NCBI GenBank assembly: GCA_022376515.1
Contig: WTXI01000074.1
Span: forward strand, 1-64,000
DNA from: Lactifluus volemus
Taxonomy: Eukaryota; Basidiomycota; Agaricomycetes; Russulales; Russulaceae
Reading direction: 5' to 3'
Length of the DNA: 64,000 nucleotides
This document shows positions 23,375 through 34,300 of the stretch, piece by piece; position 1 is the first letter of the stretch; each line of letters begins with the position of its first letter. The notes below the pieces were generated by a model. The model worked only from the letters and a program-made list of their open reading frames with translations, was not told where the DNA came from and made no database searches. Position numbers and translations under genes: made by a program.

Positions 23375-23538
23375 ACTGAATGCAACGCAGACGCAGCACA
23401 GACGCAGCACAAGCGCAGGTGTGTCTGATCAGGTAATTGCGGCATTTTCCGGTAGGAGCTGTAAGTTAAACAGTGAACTTTAATCTTGTTTTGTCTATTG
23501 CTCTTGATCACCTTCGGTCACCTCTGTCTCACTCAAAT
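23375..23538. promoter_or_regulatory. 164-bp divergent promoter of Saf4-like and RPS20 genes
   Basis: Start codons of the minus-strand splicing factor and plus-strand ribosomal protein gene are only 164 bp apart, so they must share a bidirectional promoter. A direct repeat of GACGCAGCACA occurs at about 23389-23411. Its role is unknown. Confidence 0.6.
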
Positions 23539-24092
23539 ATGAGTTACGTCGCTAAGGGTGAAAAGGAATACGACGCCGCTGGTCCCGTGCCTGCTGCAAA
23601 ACTCCACAAAATCCGCATCACGCTTACTAGCAGCAACGTCCGTAACCTCGAAAAGTGTTCGTCTATCTTGTCTTGTGTCCAGACCGCCGTTTAGTTAATG
23701 CCTATCATCGATTTGCATGAACAGTCTCAAATGACCTCATCAACCGCGCCAAAGATAAGCAGCTGCGCGTGAAGGGACCTGTTCGTCTCCCGACCAAGGT
23801 CCTCAAAATTACCACCCGCAAGACGGTATGTCGCATACAAAATTTGTGCGTTTGAATTGCCTGTAACTTTTCCTACTTTCTCTCTAGCCTTGCGGTGAGG
23901 GTTCCAAGACCTGGGATCGTTATGAGCTCAAGATTCACAAGCGTCTCATCGATTTGCACTCCTCGAGTGAGATTGTCAAGCAAATTGTGAGCATTGTCTT
24001 GATTTTTCTTTTTGCTCGAGGTCTAAGACACTCTGCAGACGAGTATTAGCCTGGAGCCTGGTGTCGAAGTCGAGGTCACCATCTCTGCTTAG
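23539..24092 (+). CDS. RPS20: 40S ribosomal protein S20 (uS10), 123 aa
   Basis: Exons 23539-23656, 23725-23825, 23888-23986 and 24039-24092 splice in phase to 124 codons including stop, the normal length for the family. The whole protein is recognisable: [18 protein letters not shown], then [82 protein letters not shown]. The first intron uses a GTTCGT donor, which gives the expected EKFS junction. S20 sits at the beak of the small subunit near the decoding and assembly factors' sites. It is divergently paired with a splicing-factor gene. Confidence 0.97.
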
Positions 24093-25095
24093 ATGTAGAA
24101 CAGATAACCTGATGAGGTATCCTGTTGTATGCTACGTGAATGACACTCGTGTAATGGGTTCAATCTCCTACTCGGTGATCGTGGGCATATCCCGCACGGC
24201 TTTAAATCATCATTCTTGCCACTGGTGAGGTGAGCAGTGCTCATGAGACAAGCCGGGCTTTGATGAAGCCAACGCCTTGTCGCCCAGTAATTAAGTCAAT
24301 TTCCCTTCTCTGCAGCTAAGTCTCACAGACCGAAAAAAATAATTATTAAAATATCTCATGAATGACGATGACAAGCCCAACAATTGTAGGCGTGACCCCT
24401 CCGATCTCATGCTTCTAAGGTGATGGAACATGACAACAATGATGTTTCTATGTCGACCAACACACGTTGTAAATATGCGACGCGTAGTACTGTACATACA
24501 ATAGGAGCACTGTATCATCGAAGTAGAGGCGGGCAAGATCGTTCCTGACGTCAATCATCACAGTCAATATTATCTCTGATCCGGCCAACGGTCAGCATTT
24601 CACTTTCTTTTCTTTTTCCCCTATTCGTTCCTCTGCTTGACCCTGCGCAGACAAACAGCCTCAAGTGTGCGCTACAAGCTCTCTTTGGCTGTCCACCGTC
24701 GGCTGATACGTCACCATCATCAACTTCTACAGAACAGCACGAGTTCGCGTAGTCCAGGACTCTGGAATGACATCGAGACATCCAGGCTATTGGAATGACA
24801 ATAATAAACCGCATTTGAGGGACGTGGTGGGATTTGGGTACACGGTGCGAGCTGGTGGTAATAGTTTTTGATAGCGTGTTGCTTGCCAACGGTAGATCGA
24901 AAGACGTATAGATGGTCGTCATGCCAAATGAACGAGTCAAGGGCACCTCAGTTCACAATTGCTGGCATCATGTATAACGTTCCCAACAATTCTCTAGTTT
25001 CTGAGTCCGAAAAGGGTGGTGACTTGTGTGACGTTGACGTTCGCGCTTCTTGCCATCCCACCGATCGGATCATCTGGACATTCAATAACGATTTG

Positions 25096-25113
25096 TTTTT
25101 TTTTTTTTTTTTT
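25096..25113. repeat. T18 homopolymer
   Basis: An uninterrupted run of 18 T in intergenic DNA. It could be the tail of a minus-strand retroposon, but no flanking duplication was found. It is also a place where sequencing length is unreliable. Confidence 0.8.
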
Positions 25114-25643
25114 GTTTGGAAATCATGGGTGGCTGGCACAACGCTCCGAGAAAAAAAGGGTCATTGCTTTGCAAGAAGGAAAGACAGCACTGAGTCGATA
25201 AATTTTTTGAGCTGTTCGTGGCTGTCGTGGTTCTGCTAGAGTGAGGGCAAGTTTAGGTTGCACCAGGTGACAGGCGTTAAAAGGCGACTTGGCGTCTATC
25301 TGGACGGCCAACGACTGGCACCCGTGCACGTGCGATTTTTCGTCCAGAGTCAAGCTGCGATGGTATTCATCAAGTCTTGAAGGAGTGTTCATATCAAAGA
25401 AAATCCACCAGGGTCGGAGCCATGTAGAGGAAGAGACGGGGGGTGGATCGAGCTAGTCATATATGCACCATCAACAGTCTTTAACCCAGGACTATCCTAG
25501 TCGCGGACTCGGACCAGGGGGTTGAGATGCATGAGCTTGTGTACTCATAGCGTAAGAAACATACTCCTCTCATAGATTCATGACGATGGTCGTACCTTAA
25601 CGGGCCTATTCCAGAAGCTACTACTATTTGGCGGGAATATGGG

Positions 25644-25701
25644 GTATATATGACGAAAAGTCTTGTGCCGTGGGTGACACGCATCTTTTCGTCATATATA
25701 C
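25644..25701. repeat. Perfect 17-bp inverted repeat with 24-nt loop
   Basis: GTATATATGACGAAAAG at 25644-25660 is the exact reverse complement of 25685-25701. Transcribed, it would form a strong hairpin. It lies in gene-free DNA between RPS20 and the 5-phosphatase. It could be a small-RNA precursor, a MITE remnant or a terminator-like structure. None of these is shown by the sequence alone. Confidence 0.8.
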
Positions 25702-26314
25702 TACATTTTCTGTCAGATGAATTTAGGTGTCCAGATGATGATGACTCCCGAAAACGGCCAGTCAGACATCTGGGGTCGATCGAGCCACGCCTTGCAAGAA
25801 CAAGCGACTTGAGAGGGTTCCTTAAGCCAGGCGACCTCTTTTCAGTAAGGCCCATGAGAACCCAGACCAGAACCGTGAGGGTTAGCTGACTTGATCCAGC
25901 TTTATCTAAGACCTAGAGTTCTCATCTTTGGGGAAATTTCGAGCGATGTGCACCATGCTCGGTCGAATGGACCAGCAACTGGATTTGGAAGGTATGACTC
26001 GGACTCTCCACTTTGCACCTCTTCCAGACATTTGACTCAGAATCAATCTATATATGGAATATGTTGTGAGTCTAGTTCTTCACTGATATGCGAAGAAAGA
26101 AAGGTTATTATGAAGTTGTCAAAACATGATTTTCTTTGGTGCTGACAGCTTGCCTGTACAGTACGATCCAGGCATGCTATGGCTAGCAACATGATGAATC
26201 GATCTAGGTTGGATGTATGGAGGTATTACAAAAAAAACCAATGCAAAGCCCAGCATCTCATTAGATGATGGTTGGTATCAGGCATCGACAGTGGTATATG
26301 TGCATCCCGCTTCC

Positions 26315-29300
26315 TCATACGTAGATGGCATACACCCCGATGACAGGCCGATGATCGCTTCGCCCCTCGAGCCGACGCATTCCCTGATCGTCCAGGGTCT
26401 TATAACTGAGGCACACAACGTCACCCTTGCGCGGGCGCGATGATTCAAATGGCCTTGCCGATGGTGGTGGCGACGGCGACGGCGACGGCGGATGAATGGC
26501 CACATCGAGCGCACTTGATATGGCCGACGACGACGGCGTTGTCGCAAGCGGACTGGCCGTTTCTGGCGGTTTGAGAGAGGCGTTTGCACGAGGAGCAGGG
26601 GCATCATCGTCATCTTCGTCGTCATCTTCGTCTTCGTCGTCAGTAGTAGCATCGTTGACATCACCACCAGCGTCATCTGCATCCCTCGCGGCGTCGCGCG
26701 AGAGGAAGGAGGGAAATCGCCAGCGCGGGTGACCACCCCGCCCGGCGCCTGCTGATCCCGGGCCTGTCGCTCCGGCACTGATCGCGCTAGACGACAGGGC
26801 TGAAGAAGACGGCCCTGCGGTGCTGCTCGCGAGGGGCGGTGTTGGCATCCTTGCGGTCGACGCTGAATACGGTATCGTGCGTGTGTATTGATCTGGAGTG
26901 GCGGTGAGCGGAGATGACGCAGTCATCGCACGTATGGCGCTGCCGTTCGCGACTGAAGAAGGTCGGTCAGATCGAGGGCTCAACGAGGTGCTAGGTTGGG
27001 GCGTGAAGGGCGCTAATTGTGAGGCGTAGGTCACGGCCGTTGCGACGTCGATCGTGCGAGGTCGTGGGCGCTTGCGCCGTGGCACGTAGGGCGTGGGTGG
27101 GAAGTGGGGCGCATCGGGATCCGAGTCGGCGGCAGCGGAGGGTACGGATGAGAATGCGGTGGAAGATGTGAGGGCGGTGGTGGGTGAGGCAGTTGTCGTC
27201 ATCATGAGGGAGTTGGAGCGCAAGGAGGAGGTCGATGTGCGCCGGAACGAGCGCCATGCCTGCGCAAAAAGACTGACGGCCGTGCGTTGTTGCGGCGCGT
27301 TCTGCGCGTCATTCTCCGGTTCGGGCTCGACTGTCGACTTGAACAAGATGCGGTCGCACCAGCTTGGGACGCGCTGCTTGCTGCTCGAGTCGTACACGCC
27401 CTTGTCGCCGCCGCCGCCACCGCCGCCGTCCTCATCCTCATCCTCCTCGTCCTCGTCCGCTGCTCCATCGCCGACGAATGATAGGCTCGAGCGCACGAGC
27501 GATCTGAGCGAAGGGGTGCGCGTAGTGTGAACGCTGTTGGCGGCTTTGTCAGGGAATTGGGAGCCAAGGAGCGGCGTCGTGGGGATGCTCCGAGTGGCGT
27601 TGACGTTGGCTTTGGCTTTGGGTGGGGATGGAGGAGCGTTGTTGGCTCGTCGCGAACGCATCAGGCGTGGAGGTGAGGGTGAGTGGAGGAACTCGGCCAA
27701 CTTGGACTTTGCGCGGTGTGCGGCGGACATAGAAAACCGCTTGACGAGCCCGCCGCTGGTTTGAGGGGGGTAAGCCATCCTCCTGCGAAGGTAGTCCGAT
27801 TCCGCGTCCGAGTCGTTATCTTCTTCTGCAGACACCTGGTCACTGGTGTACTGAGAGTACCCCGTTCCAGACGAAATGACGGATGCGAGTTCGCCGGTGG
27901 TATCGTCGTCGGAACTCAACTCGCTGAGTCCGCCGTCATGCCGCTTTTCCGCGTCAGACCCTTCGCTTGCCTCGAGTGGTGGTCCCTGCGAGGGTGAATT
28001 GAACACCTCTTCAGCCGCTTTCTTTCGCTTGGAACGTCTGCGTCTGTGCTTGAGTGTGCGCCGAACATCGTATTTAAAAGTTGGCGGGAAGTCGATAGGT
28101 GCCTCACGAAACCCTACAAACGCTTGCCCGTTCCGCATGATGTTGTATAGCTGGTCAAACGCGAGAGCTTGTGCATAATCTAAGGCAAAATTTTTGAGCA
28201 GACACTCGAGGTGAGGGGAGAATACGGCCATACCGCGACGGGATATGAGCCAGTCTGCATGTAGACGCGAGACGTCAAGACGGAAGTTGAGGTCCCCGAA
28301 AAGAAACGTAAAGTCAAAACGATCGGTGATATCTGGGGATAGAACTGTAAATTGATTGGGAATGTGGATTAGGCGACAGATCCCAGACCTTCAGCTACCA
28401 TGCGTGGGTCATCAGCTTTGAGGAAATCGTCCACCGCTAATTCGTTCTGCGCCAATTCTGTCTACAACCTCGGCTCGCCCCGACAAAATTGAGGACATAC
28501 CTTGATTTTCGCTAGATTGGCTAATCGATTGGGGACCTTGCCCTCATGAGCTACGTCCATCCTACGTTAGGGACCTTGGGGGGACTACACTCAGGAAGGT
28601 GTAACGTTACCAGCTAAATGAGCGTTGACAAACAGCATTGTCGTATTCACAATCTTCAAACTGATCCCAACGGCGCCCTTGTTTCCCACCCGGCCACCAA
28701 TGAGTCCTGCAGTCACCATGGACTTGGACGTACCTTTCAAGAACCTCTTAGCAAACCACATTCTCCCGCAACGAATTGCGAGAAAAAAAGAAAGAGAGAA
28801 GGGACGCACCCCGGACGAGGTGTTTTGCGTCGCGATGTACGAATACGGCGAGGTATAGACCCATCATGCGCTCTTTAACGAGCATCTCATAGGGCCCTTT
28901 GGTGTTGTTGCAGCGACGTCGCGTATCGCCAGCCGCGGAGGACACGTGTTCTAACTCGGCATGCGAATGGCTATGACGATGGTGATGGTGATGATGCCTG
29001 TCCCTTTCCGCTCTCGTCCGTGCGCCAGGACCGACGACGGTCATACCATGCACGAAAAAGTCCTCGAGGATCGAGGTCCAGCCGTGCGTGTGCGGCACAG
29101 GCTCGTCGTCGTCCGACTTCTGGGCCGCCGCGCGACTTTCGTGGGGCGATTCAGATGGATCGTGCTCGTCGTTGGGCTGTTCTCTGTCTTTGTCTTTGTC
29201 TTTTTCGCGGTCCTTGTCCTTGTCCCCGCCGCCCAATTTGAAACCTGCGCCAAGGCCGAGTGGGATGCCCGAAAGACTGGGGCACTCTTGACCGGCGCTG

Positions 29301-29802
29301 ACGCATACATGTGGTAAGTGATAGAGAGAGAGGAGAAGACGATAGCATACATGACGACGAGGTGGTAGTCGTGTTCTGCGTCGTTAGGGAGGTGTGGTAG
29401 AGTGGCGGAGGGGGAGGAATGTTGGTCTACGTGTGAAGTGTACACAGGCACATGACCCAATAGTTCTTGCAAGTCGCCCTGAGCCCATCGATGCCCATCA
29501 GAACGTACGTATACGTGGAAGAAAAAATGAACAAATTTACTTTGGGCAGGGATTCATGCATATTCCATGTTACGATACGGACTTTGAGGAACGTCGGCTG
29601 CCGCCGAGACGTATGCGCTGGCGGTGTTGATGTGGAATTATTATTAGTTCCATCGCTGGGTGAGTTGACAGGAAGCGGGCCCTGAGGAAGAAGAGCATGT
29701 AAGCGTGTAAAAAGGGCTGTCCAGAGTGTGCAATATTAGACAAGCCGGTCGTATGTACAACACAGACTCAGAAGGGCGCACCTGGTCGAGAGGGACCGGC
29801 AT
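26315..29802 (-). CDS. Inositol polyphosphate 5-phosphatase with two large disordered insertions, about 921 aa
   Basis: Eight exons (29802-29782, 29681-29541, 29478-29351, 29297-28810, 28733-28611, 28550-28501, 28461-28389, 28344-26315) splice in phase. The IPPc catalytic fold shows all landmarks: VTWNMHESLPKGDLQELLG, YHLVVIAGQECPS, a middle block KGPYEMLVKERMMGLYLAVF, GGRVGNKGAVGIS, NAHLAAHEGKVPNRLANLAK, FLFGDLNFRLDVSR, then RVPSWCDRILFKS and the terminal SDHRPVIGVYA. These residues bind Mg2+ and the 5-phosphate of PtdIns(4,5)P2 or PtdInsP3. Two disordered insertions split the fold: about 220 residues between PTFKYD and PSWCDRIL, and about 330 residues between FKS and SDHRPV. A further KD/H-rich loop (DRHHHHHHRHSHSH) lies upstream. 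No Sac1 or RhoGAP domain is present. It ends right after the catalytic domain. The exon 8 start may be 12 nt later. Confidence 0.9.
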
Positions 29803-30148
29803 CTTGTGGAGAGTGCGAGGGTTGGTTTGAGGTAGCTACGCAGTGCATGGAGGAAGGGCCGAAAGGATCGAATAGATGTCTAAGGGGACGCAAGAGGTTG
29901 ATAACGAGAAACACATGGAGATGAGGAGCGAGATTAGCGGCACAAGGCTAATAAAACATAGACTCGAGTTGTCAAGTGGCGTCTATTTAATTTACAATTA
30001 CGACACTCGGGAACGCAAGCTGAGCTGTACTGTACTGCATTGTTGTGATCGATTCTCTGACAACCGAAATACAACTAATCCGTCGCTCAAGATTAATGTC
30101 CGGACAGTACTATAAAGCACGCTCCAATCTATCTCGGACACCTCGGTC

Positions 30149-31160
30149 CTAGAGGATGGACTGCACAAGATCACCACCAATAGCAGAACCTGCATGAGAC
30201 AACATCAGTCAACTTTCAACGCCTGGAGAATATTATGAAACCACAGACCTGCACCGAAGCCCAGGCCTCCAACAGCGGATGTCGCAAGCTATTTGAAGGA
30301 ACATCAGCGATAGAATGGGATGGGCCCAAAGATCAGACACATACTACTCGACCGAAACCGCCAAAACGATTGCTTTTGTCTGGTTGACTAGGAGGAGCTG
30401 GCTGCTGGACGACGACTTGCTGCGGGGGGATGGGCTGACTTGGCGGACCAGTGTAAGGGTTATACGGTTGCACTGGCTGCGACTGGTATCCGCCCTGGGG
30501 AGGTGGTCCATTATAGACTGGTGCATACTGTGCAGGTGGGTTATACGGCACGGGTGAGGACACCGGTGGCACTGTTCGGACTTCACCGGGTGGAGGATAG
30601 ATGGAGGATTAGCTGTCGGGATCTTTTCCACATAATTGGATGGAAAGAGTCCCTGATTTCCATTGGTTCTGCCAGTCCACCAATCTGCATTCGTTTCGGC
30701 GACTATCTCGATAATATCACCCGCACGGAAGGACAGGTCATTAGGTTCCTTTAGGATCATGGCAGTCAACGTCTACTGTGGCAAGAGAGTTTGGTAGGTC
30801 GCTCACCGATCCATTCTCATTGTAGCCCCACAGCGCCTTGGCACGCTGTATTGTAGGCTGTGGCTGTGATTGTGGAGGGACTCGTCGAACAGGGGGTCCT
30901 GAAGGGGGTCCGGATGGGGGTCCAGAAGGAGGGCGGTAATCTACCGAGGGTTGTGATGAAGGTGGAGGTGGTGATGGAATTGTCATGCGGCTCGTCTGTT
31001 CTGAAAGGTCCCTCAAGGCAACATCACCGGTACTCGGAAGCTTGGTGAGGATGTCCTGACCGACAGAGCGAGGAATCTCATTCTGTGCCATGAGAAACTC
31101 GACATTCTGGCGAGTCTGGGATACTATATGCGCTATCAAAGGTGAGGATGAGTTTGACAT
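30149..31160 (-). CDS. SH3-domain protein of the Lsb1/Pin3 type
   Basis: Exon 1 (31160-30807) encodes an N-terminal helical motif ([18 protein letters not shown], then [15 protein letters not shown]) as in yeast Lsb1/Pin3, followed by a proline-rich linker with [14 protein letters not shown] repeats. The SH3 domain spans the intron: [11 protein letters not shown], then [18 protein letters not shown], then [20 protein letters not shown], with the ALYDY-like, WW and P-Y positions that bind PxxP ligands. Exon 2 starts at 30762. A short intron near 30600-30540, or an alternative splice there, is needed to reach the Y/P/Q-rich exon ending at 30348. Exons 30288-30249 and 30189-30149 give a glycine-rich end ([20 protein letters not shown]). 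Relatives bind Las17/WASP and regulate actin patches in endocytosis. An in-frame upstream ATG at 31193 exists. Confidence 0.8.
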
Positions 31161-31315
31161 GATGGGATGTGATACTGATAAGAGAGAGACCACTTTAAAT
31201 GGTCCCTCGGACCTTCACCTTGACCCACGTGTTCTATTTCACGTGATTTATGAGACGCGCGCCGCTCTCTCTTGACTCGGCGAAACTAGGCCACGCTGCT
31301 CACTTTATCCTTTCC
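31161..31315. promoter_or_regulatory. 155-bp bidirectional promoter with two CACGTG boxes
   Basis: The region separates divergent start codons of the SH3 protein and the nucleoporin. Two perfect CACGTG palindromes lie at 31226-31231 and 31240-31245, 14 bp apart. CACGTG is the classical site for bHLH factors such as Cbf1/Pho4. Binding here is inferred only. Confidence 0.6.
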
Positions 31316-34300
31316 ATGAATGTGACAAGACTTCAACAACCTCCCCTGCAGCCCAGCTCTGCAAGGCCTGCTTCAGAGGCAGAGGACATCACTCCAGACG
31401 TGCGCTATCTTATTGTAACCTTTGGTCATTGTAATCAAGTGCCACTCGTCACAGTTTCTGTCTATAAGACTGGTTAACAAACGTGCACGTGTCAGGCTCT
31501 CGCAAGAGCCATTAGATCTTACGCCTATTCCCAATAAAGGCCAGCTTTTTGTAGTGGCCAGCACGCTTGAATGGTTTGTAGCGATTATCCGGTCGAGCAC
31601 AGGACCTGGTATGTTCATAGTTCGAAAGTGTTGGCTCTTTTTAATCTCCCACATCAAGCTCTTGTTTCTTCACCACTTGCAGACCTCAGGTCCCACCTGT
31701 CGTCTCTGGACGGAAAGTCTGACAATATCTTCCAACCTCAGCGGATCATACCAATATCCACTGTTACCCCAAATCACCTCATCTTCGCGTGCAACGACAC
31801 CAGACTCGTCGTTGGTCTAACCCATGGCCCAGTCATTGTATTCGAAGCTTCGAGCATCTGCTCACCAGGCAATAATGAAGTCACTCCATTACATACGTTT
31901 CTACCAACTACGCCAACCCCAACGGCCGTCCGGCAAATGTATGCAAATCCAGGCGACTTTCCTCAGCTGGTAGCCATTCTTCGCGAACCAGATGGCAGCC
32001 CCGACAGCCAACTGGTGGAAGTCATTAACGTATCAACCATGCAATCTGTTGCTGGATGGAGCAGCGGAGGGACGCCAGAAACTTTTCCAACGAGCAGTGC
32101 GTGCCCCAGTTGTCTAACCATGTTTCTTGCCACTTAAACCCTTCTATAGTTTCTTGGTCCCCCAAAGGCAAACAACTTGCCATTGCCCTTCAAAGTGGCG
32201 ATATTGTCACCTTTTCCCCCTCCGAGACCCAGCAAGCCAAGTCTTTTATCATTCGTCCATCTTCCGTGCAAGGCCAAGGCATCATACATACTACGTGGCT
32301 CTCTAATCCTTCTTTCTACGCTGTTTTTGCTCCCACTGGCCCCCTGGATCCCAGGTAGACCAAAAGCATATGGTCATCGTGCAAGATCCGAAACGTCCTG
32401 ATGTATCTGCGGACATTTCTATTCCAATTAACTTTTTCCCCAGCGGCATCCGCCCTCCAGGTGCATTCACGATTGTCCTGAAGGGGTGGGATCCTGCAAA
32501 GATCCTCTTGTTAGTCGGGGATAGCACGACTGCAGATATTGGGCTCGCATACTGTACAGCGGATGACAAGTGGCAGAAACTGTCTTTTGACGAGGGCGCG
32601 CCTTCGATGCCACTTGACGCAGACCAGAATGAGACGACGATGATTGGATTAGAACTGGACCTCAAGAACACGACCCCATATGACGTGACCACTTCCACTG
32701 GAGAAACCGTGTCAGTCCCACCTCCTCCAGTAGTCTGGGCATATGCGAGCGATGGGACAGTTACTGCGTGGTATGTGGTGAACACGATGGGGACACAATA
32801 TCCTGGCATGGGACCAGTGTCGGCACTTTCGCCTGTCCTTGCGCAGGCCGCCCCCTCTGTGCCGACGACAGGCCCCTTTTCGCCAGTGGTTCAACCAGCG
32901 TTCGCACAGTCATCGCAACCCACGTTCGGTCAGCCCAGCCAGCCGGGTGGCACATTCGGCTCTGCTGGACCTACCCCTCCTGCGTTTGGACAACCGGCGT
33001 TCGGGCAGGTCTCGACTCCCGCGTCTACGTTTGGTCAGTCTTCCACTTTCGGAAATCCTGCATTCGGCCAGACGGCAATCGCGTCGACGTATGGACAGAC
33101 TTCTCCACCGGGACAGGCCCCGTCCGGCGGAGGATTTGCTGCTTTTGCCGCTACACAGGTTAAATGGGGCCAAACGAACTATGGGTCTACGCTGTCTGGG
33201 TTTGGCCCGGGAACTCCTGCGGCTCCTCCCCCGCAGATTCGGCCTGCCGAGTCGACCGAGTCGATGTCGACAGATTCCAGCCAGGACTTATCGCTTGGTG
33301 GGATGTCGCTCGGTGGAGGTGGCAATGATACACAACAGAAGGGAGGACTAGGGGTGACCAGCATGTTTGGCGGCGCTACGCTGGCCGTGCAACCTGCAAC
33401 CTCACAGGCTACCACTGGTTATGGTGGTGGTAGCAGCACTGGCTCATTCCTCTCCCCAGGTGTCGGCGCATTCGCAAAATTCGTTCCCAACCAGACGGAC
33501 GAGACGCCCAACAGATCATCCACCACCACCACTGTCGAGGCTCCAACACCGTCACCGGCGTTCGGCCAGACGGGCTTTGCTGCGGCGCCCGCCTTTGGTC
33601 AATCCGGGTTCGCCGCTCAGCCGTCGTTTGGCCACAGCCACCCGTCTGCTTCTGGGGGGTTCGGCAAGACAGCGGCGGGGCTCGGCACGCCCATGTCCAC
33701 CACGCCGATCGTGACTCCCGTGAGCACCACGTCACCCTCAACTTTTGGCGGTGGAAGCGGAGGTGGTTTCGGTGCGTTCGCTTCGGGAGGACCTGCGACG
33801 CTGAGCGGCGCGAAGCCGTTGGAAACGAAACAGGGAACCCCAGCGACCAGTGGTGGAGGAGCATTCGGTGCGTTTGCTTCCGGCGGGCCATCTGCGTTTA
33901 GTCAGGCGGCGTTGGACAAGTCGGACTCTTCTGTACCTGCGTGGAAGACAGGTGGGGACGCCACTTTTGGCAGCGGAGCTGGCTCAACCGTCTTTGGCGG
34001 GGCACCGGCCACCACACCGATAAAACCGTCGTCATTCGGTCAAGCTCCACCCGCTGCAAGCACTACGCCTTCCACGTCGCCTCTTGCTATAGCCACCTCA
34101 GCCGAGAGGATACGTGCGAGCACCACCACCCCATCGACCTCTCCTGCTACCACTACACCCGCAAAATCACAGTCACAGTCCTCACCAACCTCCACAGCAC
34201 CTACTTCTCCCCTGATCCCTGCTGATGTGACCAAGCCAAATGCTCCTCCCCCGGCAAGCACGACGCCCGCGGGCCCCCCTCCCGTCCCTAGTGCATTTAT

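Larger units (their letters stand above)
24093..26314. other. 2.2-kb intergenic region without a supported gene
   Basis: Lies between the ends of RPS20 and the 5-phosphatase gene. Frames are short and motif-free. It holds an 18-nt T tract and a perfect 17-bp inverted repeat, both listed separately. Confidence 0.45.

Noticed and set aside
24551..24946. 131-codon minus-strand frame downstream of RPS20
   Set aside because: No recognisable motif and overlaps other open frames on the opposite strand; treated as intergenic.
26496..27530. Plus-strand serine- and acid-rich frames opposite the 5-phosphatase
   Set aside because: They are antisense shadows of trinucleotide-rich insertions in the real minus-strand gene.
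32318..32354. A 32-nt intron (GTTTTT...CCCAG) to explain the nucleoporin frame break
   Set aside because: Too short for the introns seen elsewhere here, without a branch-point match, and it would remove the conserved APTGPLDP segment; a one-base lesion explains the data better.
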